From positions 138,332 through 202,331 of the forward strand of contig NZ_JYON01000006.1 in the NCBI RefSeq assembly GCF_000952155.1: DNA of 64,000 nt. Reading direction: 5' to 3'. Numbering within the stretch: the stretch's first letter is position 1; every line of letters starts with the position of its first letter. The notes under the pieces were generated by a model. It had not been told where the DNA came from. It made no database searches and saw nothing but the letters and a program-made list of their open reading frames with translations. Source of the DNA: Aliterella atlantica CENA595. GTDB taxonomy: Bacteria > Cyanobacteriota > Cyanobacteriia > Cyanobacteriales > Chroococcidiopsidaceae. The position numbers and the translations under genes are program-made. Shown piece by piece: positions 1 through 8,556 of the stretch.

Positions 1-380
1 AATGGATTGAGTAAGGGAGCAGAACTAAGACGGTTGTTATCCAGGTTGTGATGATGAACCCAAGCTCGATAGCTTTTATGTTGAATAGGAACAAACTTTA
101 CTTCTGTTAAAGTCTGTTCGCTTAGTTTTTTGATTGCATCCGGTGATAGCGGTATAGAACTACCTAAAAAGTAGCAATTGCGCCACAGTAATAAAGGGAT
201 TACCGGAGGTAAAGATTTGCGATCGGGAAACTCTCTTAAAAATCTTTGACTTACTTCCGAATCGAGCAATTCTAAATGAACAAGTCCGCTTTCATCTACC
301 AAAAGTTTTAAAGCTTGTTCGCAAGTTATCTCTTTACTTTTTAGCCTTTGCCAAACTGAGCGATGATGTTGCTTTTGCAT
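1..380 (-). CDS. Hypothetical protein, C-terminus cut by the window edge
   Basis: An open frame on the minus strand starts at an ATG (378-380) and runs without a stop to base 1, giving 126 visible residues (begins MQKQHHRSVWQRLKSKEI). It is soluble-looking, with no signal peptide or membrane segment, and has a short stretch of hydrophobic and Trp/Arg residues (PLLLWRNCYFLG) near residue 75. I do not recognise the family. The frame is supported by its unbroken length, a typical ATG start and an AT-rich non-coding leader. The true product is longer, so any functional call would be premature. Confidence 0.6.
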   Translation of the reverse strand, partial: MQKQHHRSVWQRLKSKEITCEQALKLLVDESGLVHLELLDSEVSQRFLREFPDRKSLPPVIPLLLWRNCYFLGSSIPLSPDAIKKLSEQTLTEVKFVPIQHKSYRAWVHHHNLDNNRLSSAPLLNP

Positions 381-653
381 TTTGCCTAAATTATTTATTA
401 TTTATATTTATTCAATTATAACAATTGAAAATTTACTGCGAATATCGAAAATAATGTCGAGCGATCGCCTTTTATTAAAAATTAATAATATGAACATATA
501 AAGCACTTACTTTGATAAATTGTGCTACACCTTGAACTATATATAAATAATTTTAAGTTTACAGATTAAACCATTTATAGATACTAGCTATGAGATTTTA
601 ATTAGGAAAAGGTTAATTTTGTATTTATCACCTGTTTATTAAAAGTTATGGAT

Positions 654-691
654 AAAGCACTGCTATTTTGTTGAGCCTACAGCAGTGCTTT
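654..691 (-). terminator. Hairpin terminator of the multicopper oxidase gene
   Basis: A perfect 11-bp inverted repeat (AAAGCACTGCT at 654-664, AGCAGTGCTTT at 681-691) with a 16-nt loop lies just past the oxidase stop codon. Only a weak T-rich tail follows on the minus strand, so its efficiency is uncertain. Confidence 0.55.
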
Positions 692-706
692 TGATGTACT
701 AGCGGT

Positions 707-2209
707 TTATAATGCGGGTGCTGGTAGATTCTTCGGTGGAGCGGCAGCGATCGGGTCAGGACCGCCTGTACCTACCATAAACTGGTTCATCATGTCGTGG
801 TCTTCGTGAACTGTGTTATGGCAGTGGCTCATATATGCACCAGTATTAGGACCAAATCTGCCAATTACGCGCAGAGTCTCGTTTTCACCTACATAGAAGA
901 CATCTTTCCAGCCTCGTTCGTAGGCAAAAGGTGCTTTACCATTGCGATCGAGCAGTTGCATATCTAATAAATGCATATGGATGGGGTGGAACCAGCCGCC
1001 TGAATTGTTGTAGATTTTCCAGATTTCTACATCGCCAAGTTGCGGATTGCCATCAAACCGCGCTTTATCCCATGTTTTACCGTTGATTACCCACAAGCCA
1101 TTAGAGCGCTCGTATCTAAATTCACGAGTCCTTACTGCTGAAGATTCAGCAATAGGTTGAATGTCGCGCAGCTTGCTAGGAATAGAACTAGGATCGCTTT
1201 CAGTCCGCACAACCTCGAACTGCATAATTCGATCTGTGTTGTCATACTTGTCATTGTTGGCGGGATGATTATTTCTCAATACAATCTTTGTGCCGACTTT
1301 GTACTTGGAAAAGTCAATAACCACTTCGTAGCGTTCAGCCATCCCAATCCGAAAATTGCTGACTTGAGCAGGTGCGCCCATCAAACCTGCGTCCGTACCA
1401 ATCACAGTAATAGGGTCGCCTGTACTTAGGGAAAGATTATAGGAACGCGAGATCGAGCCGTTTAAGACGCGGAAGCGATACTTGCGGTTGGCGACTTTCA
1501 TGTTGGGCCAAGGTACGCCATTAACAACAATCACATCACCCATTTGGCTGCTTTCGCCTTGGTTGTCAAAAATTAACTTGCCGCTTGAGCTAAATTGCTT
1601 ATCTTGGATAAGTAGAGGTACGTCGTACTCACCTTTTGGCAAAGGTAAACCGAGTTCGTAGTCATCCTGAACTAAATACATACCTGCTAAACCCATATAC
1701 ACATTTATGGCAGTTTTGTGGATTGCGTGATCGTGATACCACAAGGTAGCAGGGCGGTTGTTGGGATAAATATAGTCTTTATATTGACCTGGGTTGGTCA
1801 AATCTTCAGCATAGCCGTCATATTGAGGCAGCGATGCCATACCGTGTAAGTGAACTGAGGTCGGCGTACCTACGCTGTTATTAATGAATCGAACTATTGA
1901 TTGCCGATCTTTGCGTTGCTTGATTGTTGGACCAGGAGTTATACCGTTGTATCCCCAAATTTCTGTTTTCAGCCCTGGTAGGATCTCTACCGTAGCTTTT
2001 TTCATTGTGATTTCGTAGTAATCAGTTGTAGCATCGCTACGGACAGGATTGAGAACAGGTGGGATACGTAGTTGCTGACTAAAGAGCGGAACTTTCGGAC
2101 TACCTGCGTCCCCAGCGTAGCTGCGACGTTGGAAGCCGATCGGTAGTATTAATGACCCGCCAGCTAGCGCTCCTAGTTTTAATGCTTGTCGTCTAGTTAG
2201 GATTGTCAT
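707..2209 (-). CDS. Tat-exported multicopper oxidase (CotA/bilirubin-oxidase type)
   Basis: A 500-aa multicopper oxidase that should oxidise a phenolic or metal substrate and reduce O2 to water outside the cytoplasmic membrane. The N-terminus has a twin-arginine signal (TRRQALK, residues 5-11, then a hydrophobic stretch). Copper ligands are complete: HLHG (H120, H122), WYHDH (H159, H161), HPIHMH (408-413) and HCHNTVHEDHDM, giving the type-1 set C463-H468-M473 with an axial methionine as in CotA. Family members act as laccase, bilirubin oxidase or manganese oxidase; the substrate cannot be told from sequence. The upstream region carries 11-bp direct repeats that could bind a response regulator. 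Followed by its own terminator. Confidence 0.92.
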   Translation of the reverse strand: MTILTRRQALKLGALAGGSLILPIGFQRRSYAGDAGSPKVPLFSQQLRIPPVLNPVRSDATTDYYEITMKKATVEILPGLKTEIWGYNGITPGPTIKQRKDRQSIVRFINNSVGTPTSVHLHGMASLPQYDGYAEDLTNPGQYKDYIYPNNRPATLWYHDHAIHKTAINVYMGLAGMYLVQDDYELGLPLPKGEYDVPLLIQDKQFSSSGKLIFDNQGESSQMGDVIVVNGVPWPNMKVANRKYRFRVLNGSISRSYNLSLSTGDPITVIGTDAGLMGAPAQVSNFRIGMAERYEVVIDFSKYKVGTKIVLRNNHPANNDKYDNTDRIMQFEVVRTESDPSSIPSKLRDIQPIAESSAVRTREFRYERSNGLWVINGKTWDKARFDGNPQLGDVEIWKIYNNSGGWFHPIHMHLLDMQLLDRNGKAPFAYERGWKDVFYVGENETLRVIGRFGPNTGAYMSHCHNTVHEDHDMMNQFMVGTGGPDPIAAAPPKNLPAPAL

Positions 2210-2326
2210 TGCAGTAGTTCCCTTCGAGAATATTGTTAATCTTTTTTGCTGGAGATAGCAAATTTATTAAGTTAAATTAAGTTCACTCATCTATCATGAC
2301 AACTACATAGCTAATAAGTGGTTGCG

Positions 2327-2370
2327 TTATGTCTGAGTTATGTCTAAATTTGGCCTAAATTAGACATATT
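2327..2370. promoter_or_regulatory. 11-bp tandem repeat plus inverted copy, possible response-regulator site
   Basis: TTATGTCTGAG (2327-2337) is followed directly by TTATGTCTAAA (2338-2348), an 11-bp period matching one helical turn. An inverted copy TTAGACATA occupies 2360-2368. Direct repeats of this spacing are typical of OmpR/PhoB-family response regulators. The site lies about 120-160 bases upstream of the oxidase start. The binding protein is inferred, not seen. Confidence 0.4.
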
Positions 2371-2658
2371 TAAAATCTATACATTACCTAATTTGCAACG
2401 CTTGCAGCGTTATCTACGACCATCTACCAAAAGAAATATTTAAAGTTTTTGCTTATGTATGTCTTTAGATAGATGTTTTATATTACATAATTAAAATGAG
2501 AAATGTGTAAATATTTGTTAAATATAAATTTTGAGATGGATCGAGTTGGCTGGCGATCGCTGCGTAACTAAATTAAGCTGCAACTAAATTAGGAGCAGTA
2601 AATTAAAGAATTACTCTTACTTATAGGTTGACAACTAAATAGATAATTAGTGTTTAAC

Positions 2659-2680
2659 TTGTGTGTAAGTTATGTCTAAA
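2659..2680. promoter_or_regulatory. Second 11-bp tandem repeat of the same motif
   Basis: TTGTGTGTAAG (2659-2669) directly precedes TTATGTCTAAA (2670-2680). The second unit is identical to one in the 2327-2348 site, and 16 bases (AGTTATGTCTAAATTT) are shared exactly with 2336-2351. It may be a distal site of the same regulator. Confidence 0.35.
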
Positions 2681-2872
2681 TTTTACTAAGTTTATGTATT
2701 TTTACGTAGTTTGAGCAAGTACCTAATCAAATTCCCAATCTAGCCCAAATTTTTAACTTAAATTCGAGAGAACATTTAATAAAAACTTTAAATTCAAAGT
2801 GAATAATGTATGCTGGGCAAAATGACGTGCAAAAACAATCAAACTGTTTTGCCTGAGTGGATATAGAAAAAC

Positions 2873-3010
2873 CTTATCTTAGCCCAAAATAAGCAAGAAG
2901 CAAGACGAGCGAAAAAACACTTTTATGAGAGTGCTGCTAGTAAAAAAAGTCAATTAGGCAAAGGTAGTATATTTACAGTCTTCTTACCTTGCCAACAAAG
3001 CGTTAGTTAG
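2873..3010 (+). pseudogene. C-terminal remnant of a sensor histidine kinase (candidate)
   Basis: One frame reads 45 codons to a TAG and ends with SQLGKGSIFTVFLP, which resembles the G2-box end of histidine-kinase ATPase domains (G-x-G-S-x-F-x-V-x-L-P). Upstream of this stretch the frame is closed by a TAG and no start or kinase core is visible, so this would be a decayed 3' end. The upstream part of the frame (rich in Lys, Gln and Arg) does not look like an ATP-binding lid. The match is short, hence the low confidence. Confidence 0.4.
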
Positions 3011-3088
3011 AAGTAGATCTCCTCCCTGCCGTAGAACGGGCAAAGTTTATGTCAAAATCGGTTGAAGCGTAATATTTAATTTTGAATT

Positions 3089-3910
3089 ATGGATTTTCCG
3101 CGATCGCGGCAATATTTTCAGCAAGAAATCGAGCAACCGGACGAGCAGATCGATTTAGCTTTGTCGGCGCTGTATATTGCTCAAGAAGAATATCCGAATT
3201 TAGATATTTTTGAATATCTCAATGCTTTAGATACTATGGCATTTGAAATCAAAGAGCGTTTGCCAAATCAGATGTATCCGCTACGGACGATTCAATGTAT
3301 TAATCAATACTTGTACGACGATCTAGGATTTAGTGGCAATACAGCAGATTATTACGATCCGCGTAACAGCTTCTTAAATCAAGTAATTGAACGACGAGTA
3401 GGCATTCCTATTACTTTGTCTTTAGTATATTTAGAAATTGCCAAAAGAATTGATTTTCCGATGGTAGGGGTAGGAATGCCAGGACATTTCCTCATTCGCC
3501 CAGATATAGCAGAAATGGAGATATTCGTCGATGCTTTCAATCAGGGCGAAGTTATGTTTGCTGACGATTGTCAAGAAAGACTTATGCAAGTTTACGGGCA
3601 ACCTGTAACTATGCAACCGGAGTTTTTAGTCGCAGTTAGCAAGCGGCAACTTTTGGCTAGGATGTTGAGCAATTTAAAATTTATCTACTTAAACGTACAG
3701 CAATTAGAACGAGCATTAGCAGCAGTTGAACGTATTTTGTTGTTGTTACCCGATAGTCCAACAGAAATACGCGATCGCGGCTTAATATATTATCAAATCG
3801 GTCGTTGGGTAGCAGCAGTTAAGGATTTTGAAACTTATCTATCTCAATTACCTAATGCCCAAGACGCACCAGTAATTCGCCGCTTGCTAGAACAGATATC
3901 TAAAAATTAA
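3089..3910 (+). CDS. SirB1/transglutaminase-like family protein with TPR-like C-terminus
   Basis: A 273-aa cytoplasmic protein of the SirB1 family (Transglut_core2 fold). The diagnostic block is at residues 90-135: NSFLNQVIERRVGIPITLSLVY and then VGVGMPGHFLIRP. The C-terminal 80 residues (QLERALAAVERILLLLPDS... LIYYQIGRWVAAVKDF) form two TPR-like helix pairs. Family members are widespread and their biochemical role is not settled; the transglutaminase fold has usually lost its catalytic cysteine. It is a single gene with no obvious partner. Confidence 0.85.
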   Translation: MDFPRSRQYFQQEIEQPDEQIDLALSALYIAQEEYPNLDIFEYLNALDTMAFEIKERLPNQMYPLRTIQCINQYLYDDLGFSGNTADYYDPRNSFLNQVIERRVGIPITLSLVYLEIAKRIDFPMVGVGMPGHFLIRPDIAEMEIFVDAFNQGEVMFADDCQERLMQVYGQPVTMQPEFLVAVSKRQLLARMLSNLKFIYLNVQQLERALAAVERILLLLPDSPTEIRDRGLIYYQIGRWVAAVKDFETYLSQLPNAQDAPVIRRLLEQISKN

Positions 3911-4085
3911 AATTTACTTTTTCTCTGCATTTCAATCCAATAAAGGCACAAAATCTAGCAATACTGTAACACAAATATGTTACTTTTTCGCTTAATTTTG
4001 TGCCTCAACACTATAACCATGTATTTACTAATTCGTAACTAAGGAGCTTGCCCCGTTCGCGAATTATACGGATTATATATGCGTG

Positions 4086-4541
4086 CTATTTAGCGCCCAT
4101 CTCAACTACTAGACTACGCATAAAATTAATCCGTTGCTCGAAATCTAGCTGCTTAATCTGATTGACAAACTCGTCTGTTTCTGAGGGCAACTTGTAGTCA
4201 GAAGGTACTTGAATAATTACACCTTCATCCATTCCCTGAGCCAAACGCAGCCATAGATCCAACTTACCGCTAGAGCTAATAGATCCATAGCTGTGGCTAA
4301 TTTCTGAATCTGCACCTGAAGCAATATCGCGTTGCGCCTGCAACTGTTCTTCCTTAGACATTGCTTTAATGCGATCGTATAGCGCTCCCGCCGTATCTTG
4401 AGCCGAAGCTGCGTTACCTGGATTCAATTTGTCTTTGAGATCGAGATAGCCAAACCACAAGATACCTAACTGAGTGTCGATATCAAAGCGCTTGAATGTT
4501 TCTAGAGACTTTTTGGTGTTTTCGTCGGTAGCGAATGTCAT
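4086..4541 (-). CDS. Helical carotenoid protein (stand-alone OCP N-terminal domain)
   Basis: A 151-aa protein equal to the all-helical N-terminal domain of the orange carotenoid protein, with no C-terminal regulatory domain in the frame or beside it. It therefore belongs to the HCP group, which bind a ketocarotenoid and quench singlet oxygen or, in some clades, phycobilisomes. Seen in the sequence: the ILWFGYLDL segment keeps the tyrosine (Y32) matching OCP Tyr44, W97 is kept, and R142 matches OCP Arg155 (MRSLVVEMG). The position of OCP Trp110 is glycine (G103, AQGMDEG). Monocistronic, minus strand, followed by a gap. HCP clade is not assigned. Confidence 0.9.
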   Translation of the reverse strand: MTFATDENTKKSLETFKRFDIDTQLGILWFGYLDLKDKLNPGNAASAQDTAGALYDRIKAMSKEEQLQAQRDIASGADSEISHSYGSISSSGKLDLWLRLAQGMDEGVIIQVPSDYKLPSETDEFVNQIKQLDFEQRINFMRSLVVEMGAK

Positions 4542-4708
4542 AGAACCTAATCAAAAATAAAAGCAACTCAGTTTTTCAACTGTAGGTTGCACTGCAATAA
4601 CTTAGGTTTAATTAATTCACCCTACTAGATTAACCCCGCAAAAGATAGATGTCGCGATCGCTACTAAAGATAGATGCAAGTGAATATTTAGTATAGATAG
4701 TTACCTAT

Positions 4709-5086
4709 TTATTCAAAATTGAAACCTGCATAAGCTAGGCAAAGCCAACCCAAGATAAAAGCCGCACCTCCTAATGGAGTAATTGCGCCCAAAACTTTAA
4801 TATCAGTAAGGCTGAGTGCGTATAAACTACCAGAAAATAAAATCGTACCGACAATAAACGCCCATCCAGTTACAACCAAAGTAGACTGAGAAAAATCTGC
4901 ACGAATTAGTAAAAGTGCTACTATTAATAAAGCGATCGCATGATACATCTGATAACGCGCCGCCGTTTCAAAAATTTCTATAGCTCGTTCGCTTAACTTT
5001 GCTTTTAAAGCATGGGTAGCAAAAGCCCCAGCAGCAACAGATAAACCGCCTAAAATTCCTGCTAAAGTAATAAATATTTGGGGCAT
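4709..5086 (-). CDS. DUF423 (YgdD-like) small inner-membrane protein
   Basis: A 125-aa protein with about four hydrophobic helices (residues 1-22, 46-65, 70-90, 98-120). The pattern GGLSVAAGAFATHALK near the N-terminus followed by ARYQMYHAIALL is the DUF423 signature. Function of the family is unknown. It lies nine bases downstream of a broken gene on the same strand, so it may have been co-transcribed with it. Confidence 0.88.
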   Translation of the reverse strand: MPQIFITLAGILGGLSVAAGAFATHALKAKLSERAIEIFETAARYQMYHAIALLIVALLLIRADFSQSTLVVTGWAFIVGTILFSGSLYALSLTDIKVLGAITPLGGAAFILGWLCLAYAGFNFE

Positions 5087-5095
5087 TACTTGTCC

Positions 5096-5509
5096 TTAAA
5101 TATCAAAATAATAACTAATTCCGCCACGTTCGTTATTTTCAAAAGTAGCGTTTAATTCTCGATCTTTTTTGTTTAGATATTGTTTAGCTTCTTCCGGCAT
5201 GATTTGAGCGGCGATCGCAAAGTTTAAAACACTAATATGCCCTTTGTCTTGCTGTACTAATTGATAGAAAATTGCTTGCAAGCGATCGCTATTATTTTTC
5301 TGATGCTGTTTTTGCAATCCCCATACTATCCAACCGCCTGCTGCCATTACTGGAACGCCAAAGGCTAACCCCAAGTATAACCGGATCTAAACTGTCGCTT
5401 TTTTCTTGGGGTATGGTGTCTCGATCTACAAGTTCGCCAATTGCAATCATCAAGCAAAAAAGCCTACTGACAGGAGTAAACCAGCCCCTACTTTTTTAAG
5501 AAACTTCAT
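5096..5509 (-). pseudogene. Small membrane protein gene broken by two apparent frameshifts
   Basis: Three consecutive frames on the minus strand make one sensible small protein. Frame 1 from the ATG at 5507-5509 reads MKFLKKVGAGLLLSVGFFA then stops (TGA TGA). A one-base shift continues MIAIGELVDRDTIPQEKSDSLDPVI. A second shift near 5376 continues LGLAFGVPVMAAGGWIVWGL and reads to the stop at 5096. Together they form an N-terminal membrane anchor, a polar loop, a second membrane helix and a soluble tail of about 70 residues. I do not know the family. Either the gene is dead or the sequence has two indel errors; the region lacks very long homopolymers apart from a T6 run near 5491. Confidence 0.7.
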
Positions 5510-5551
5510 AATATCAGTGCAAGATACGCTCGATCTTGCACGATTTTAACT

Positions 5552-6235
5552 CTACTTGCGAGTAGCTTCTAGAATGCGGGAAAAGTAAAATTGAGTGCGC
5601 GTCATTGCTTGCCGTTGCACTGCAAAACCGTTACTTTCCAAAATTTTGACAACGTCTACTTCGCGGTGCAAGTAGGCGCGAGTTGCTTTGCTTGCTCCTG
5701 GGAAGAAACTACCAATTTTTTTTAGCAAACTTAGGGCGAAGGTTTTGGGGGCAAAACTGAGGATAATGCGCGATTGTGCCATAGATGCAAGATGGGATAT
5801 CATCCGATCTGCCTCGTTTTGAGGGTAGTGGATTAAGACATCTAAGCAAATTACGGTGTGATAGTTACCAGTAATAGTTTCTAAGTCTTGAACGGCGAAT
5901 TTAAGCTTGTTGGTATTACCTATTTCTGCTGCTGCTCTATCTTTGGCTTCTTGAATCATTTTCTCGGAAATGTCGCTGCCGTAAACTTCGGCTCCTGCTT
6001 GGGCTAGTGGTATGCTCAGGCTGCCTACTCCACACCCAGCATCGCAGATTGATATTTGGGGGAGGTTGTCTGTTTTTAACCAGTTGAGAACCGTGTCTAC
6101 TGTTTGCTGATGTCCGGTGCGAATGTCTAGTTGGACTTTGTTTACTTCTCCGTCTCCGTAAATTCTTCGCCAGCGATCGAATCCGGTGGAGTTGAAGTAT
6201 TCTTTGACTATGGTTTTGTCGTCAGTTGCGTTCAT
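5552..6235 (-). CDS. chlM: Magnesium-protoporphyrin IX O-methyltransferase
   Basis: A 227-aa class I SAM-dependent methyltransferase that methylates Mg-protoporphyrin IX, the step after magnesium chelatase in chlorophyll synthesis. The family-specific start (VKEYFNSTGFDRWRRIYGD, residues 10-28) precedes the SAM-binding motif DAGCGVGSLS (about 64-73) and the acidic residue of motif II (VYGSDIS). Length matches cyanobacterial ChlM. No other chlorophyll genes are adjacent, which is normal for the scattered cyanobacterial pathway. Confidence 0.93.
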   Translation of the reverse strand: MNATDDKTIVKEYFNSTGFDRWRRIYGDGEVNKVQLDIRTGHQQTVDTVLNWLKTDNLPQISICDAGCGVGSLSIPLAQAGAEVYGSDISEKMIQEAKDRAAAEIGNTNKLKFAVQDLETITGNYHTVICLDVLIHYPQNEADRMISHLASMAQSRIILSFAPKTFALSLLKKIGSFFPGASKATRAYLHREVDVVKILESNGFAVQRQAMTRTQFYFSRILEATRK

Positions 6236-6335
6236 TATCAGGGTTTATTATTTGCTCTAGGCTCTAAATTATCTCACTTAAACGAACCGTGTTAGCGCAG
6301 CGCAGACATTAGCCGTTAGACACGGAGGAAACAAA

Positions 6336-7529
6336 TCAAAGAGAGGTTTTTAGTCTTTGCCAGGTTAGTTGGGTGTAGGGTTGGTTGAGTTGCCAGCGGA
6401 TGAGATGAGTGGCTGGGGCATTTTCAATATTTGGTAGGTCGATCGCTTGTCTAGGCGATACTGTAGCAAGAGCGATCGCATTTTCTACTTCACAAATTCC
6501 CCATTTAACTAGGTTCTGTACTCCAGCTAGTAGGGGTAATGTTGTGCCAGATAGGGTGTTGTCGGGTAGTCTAGCTGTGCCTTCTGCGACTATTATTTGT
6601 CTATTATCCCAAGGATATGTGCCGTCTGGTAGTCCTAATGGTGCTAGGGCATCGCTGACTAAGAAGAGTCTTTGTTCGTTGTTACTGGCTCTTAGTAGTA
6701 GTTGCAACATTGTTTTGCAGATGTGTTGTCCGTCGGCTATTAATCCGCTTTTTACTCCAGGATGGGTTAGGGCGGCTCCTAGTAAACCTGGTTCTCTATG
6801 GTGTAATGGTGGCATGGCGTTGAAGGCATGAGTCACCATTGTTGCTCCAAGTGCAAATGCTCTTTCTGCTTGGGCTGCGGTGGCGAGGGAGTGTCCTAAA
6901 CTTACGGTTATACCTAATTGCTTCAAGTAGGGTATTGCTTGCTCTAGGGGGTCTAATTCGGGCGCTAAGGTGATGATTCTTACTACTTCTGGGCGATCGC
7001 CTAATACTTGCTTAATGTTATCTAAAGTCAGGGGTAATAAGTATTCTGCTGGGTGTGCGCCGCGTTTTTGTGGGTTTAAAAATGGTCCTTCTAAGTGAAC
7101 TCCCAAAATTTGCGCGGTTGGTTGGGTGTGAGATTTTTGCGTATCGACGAAATCGGCAATTACAGTTAGCGATCGCTTAATATTTTCTACTGATGTGGTT
7201 ACAAGTGTAGGTAAAAATCCATCTACTCCCGCATCCCACAAAAATTGACAGATTTTATGGATAATTTCGGTATGATGTGACTTGATATCTGTAAATGCTA
7301 GTCCTAGTGCGCCATTAATCTGTAAATCGATACCACCTAATGAAATCCAGTCTTCTGCTACATCCATTTCTGGAAAATCTAGCGGTAAAACTCGTTTAAA
7401 GCTAGTACCCATCGGACAAATTCGAGCAATCTTACCTTGTGAATCTATACAAATTCTTTGCAAGTCTGCGTAACCTGATACTCGCGCATTGATAATATCC
7501 AATTTAGCCCTTACTTCTTCCATCACCAA
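6336..7529 (-). CDS. nagA: N-acetylglucosamine-6-phosphate deacetylase
   Basis: A 397-aa amidohydrolase-fold enzyme that deacetylates GlcNAc-6-phosphate to glucosamine-6-phosphate in amino-sugar recycling. Seen: IDLQINGALG (the usual HxH is QxN, as in E. coli NagA), the metal-ligand glutamate in HLEGPFLNP, LGHS and VTHAFNAM histidines, and the catalytic aspartate in VSDALAP. The start could also be the third codon (MEEV). It is divergent from purE, sharing an upstream region of about 116 bases. No nagB or transporter is nearby. Confidence 0.92.
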   Translation of the reverse strand: MVMEEVRAKLDIINARVSGYADLQRICIDSQGKIARICPMGTSFKRVLPLDFPEMDVAEDWISLGGIDLQINGALGLAFTDIKSHHTEIIHKICQFLWDAGVDGFLPTLVTTSVENIKRSLTVIADFVDTQKSHTQPTAQILGVHLEGPFLNPQKRGAHPAEYLLPLTLDNIKQVLGDRPEVVRIITLAPELDPLEQAIPYLKQLGITVSLGHSLATAAQAERAFALGATMVTHAFNAMPPLHHREPGLLGAALTHPGVKSGLIADGQHICKTMLQLLLRASNNEQRLFLVSDALAPLGLPDGTYPWDNRQIIVAEGTARLPDNTLSGTTLPLLAGVQNLVKWGICEVENAIALATVSPRQAIDLPNIENAPATHLIRWQLNQPYTQLTWQRLKTSL

Positions 7530-7589
7530 TCCACAACCAAAAACCTTAACCCCAACTCAGTTTACCCCATCTCCCCTGCTTCCCCTGCT

Positions 7590-7610
7590 AGACGTAGCAT
7601 TGCTACGTCT
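7590..7610. repeat. Dispersed hairpin repeat AGACGTAGCA-N-TGCTACGTCT
   Basis: A near-perfect 10-bp palindrome around T7600, followed by pyrimidine-rich CTCCCTTGTCCCC repeats up to the purE start. A close relative occurs at 22014-22034 and a looser one at 27598-27617. It lies in the nagA-purE divergent region and could affect transcript ends. Confidence 0.6.
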
Positions 7611-7645
7611 CTACTCTCCCTTGTCCCCTTGTCCCCTTGTCTTTT

Positions 7646-8164
7646 ATGACCAACTCCCAAATCGGCATCATCATGGGCAGCGACTCAGATTTGCCTACAA
7701 TGCAAGATGCGATCGCTGTTTGTACGGATTTTAATATCCAGTGCGAAGTTGCGATCGTTTCTGCCCATCGCACTCCAGGACGTATGTTTGATTATGCCCA
7801 ATCTGCCCACCAGCGCGGTATTAAGGTAATTATTGCTGGTGCTGGTGGCGCGGCTCATCTTCCTGGAATGGTTGCATCTCTAACGCCTTTACCTGTTATT
7901 GGCGTTCCTGTAGCTAGTCGTCACTTGCAAGGATTAGACTCGCTTTATTCTATTGTCCAAATGCCTGCGGGTATTCCTGTTGCTACTGTAGCGATTGGTA
8001 ATGCTAAAAATGCTGGTTTGCTGGCTGTGCAAATTCTCGCTACTTCTGACGGCGAATTATTAACGAAAGTGCAGCAATATCGCCAAACTCTAGCGCAATC
8101 GGTTATGGACAAACAAACAAAGTTAGAGCAGTTAGGCTACCAACAATATTTAGGAAATCTCTAA
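7646..8164 (+). CDS. purE: N5-carboxyaminoimidazole ribonucleotide mutase
   Basis: A 172-aa class I PurE that moves the carboxylate of N5-CAIR to give CAIR in purine synthesis. Seen: [13 protein letters not shown] near the start, the SAHRTPGRM motif holding the catalytic histidine, the [11 protein letters not shown] loop, and [22 protein letters not shown] chose the ATG at 7646; an in-frame TTG nine bases earlier lacks support. Usual PurE length is 160-175. Divergent from nagA. Confidence 0.94.
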   Translation: MTNSQIGIIMGSDSDLPTMQDAIAVCTDFNIQCEVAIVSAHRTPGRMFDYAQSAHQRGIKVIIAGAGGAAHLPGMVASLTPLPVIGVPVASRHLQGLDSLYSIVQMPAGIPVATVAIGNAKNAGLLAVQILATSDGELLTKVQQYRQTLAQSVMDKQTKLEQLGYQQYLGNL

Positions 8165-8556
8165 GTCTAATTAGGGAAATGTTTGCTCAAATATTAGTTT
8201 TTGGCTCTGTTTTTGGCTAATTTTCGCAAATTGCTTTCGGCGTACAAAATTAAACATCAAACATCTGTATCCGATTATACAGATTTAATGCTCGCAGTGA
8301 TACAAAATCAACTTTTTAACAGGCATTAACAACATTTTTAGCAGTAGAACAAGTTGCTTAGTGGTGGCTTCGCACCTCTTGGGTAAATGTTCGGGATTAT
8401 GGCTTGTTGTTGTAAGTCAAGATTTCTTGAGTTAGTAGTCTGCTTGTGGGTAATATCTACAAGCAACTAAAGCCTAGCGAGCCAGGTATCAAATGCGGAA
8501 GGCTCAATTGCGTCAAATTGTTAAATATATTTACCAGGTAAGGATCGTTGCGACTG
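8165..8556 (+). other. Long leader region of the first amt gene
   Basis: No gene is seen in these 392 bases. They contain a perfect NtcA box (8267-8280) and a candidate -10 element TACAAA at 8301-8306, 20 bases past the box. If transcription starts there, the untranslated leader is about 245 bases, long enough for further control. Confidence 0.5.
8267..8280 (+). promoter_or_regulatory. NtcA binding site upstream of amt
   Basis: GTATCCGATTATAC matches the NtcA consensus GTA-N8-TAC exactly. TACAAA follows at 20 bases, close to the usual class II activator spacing. NtcA is the cyanobacterial nitrogen regulator, and amt genes are classic targets. Binding is inferred. Confidence 0.75.

Larger units (their letters stand above)
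2210..2872. other. Long AT-rich intergenic region upstream of the oxidase
   Basis: No convincing gene is seen in these 663 bases. The region holds the tandem repeats described separately and is otherwise AT-rich, with one HIP1-like site near 2556. It presumably contains the promoter of the minus-strand oxidase. Confidence 0.5.

Noticed and set aside
7637..7645. TTG start for purE nine bases upstream
   Set aside because: The ATG at 7646 gives the normal PurE N-terminus and the upstream bases are part of a CCCCTTGT repeat.
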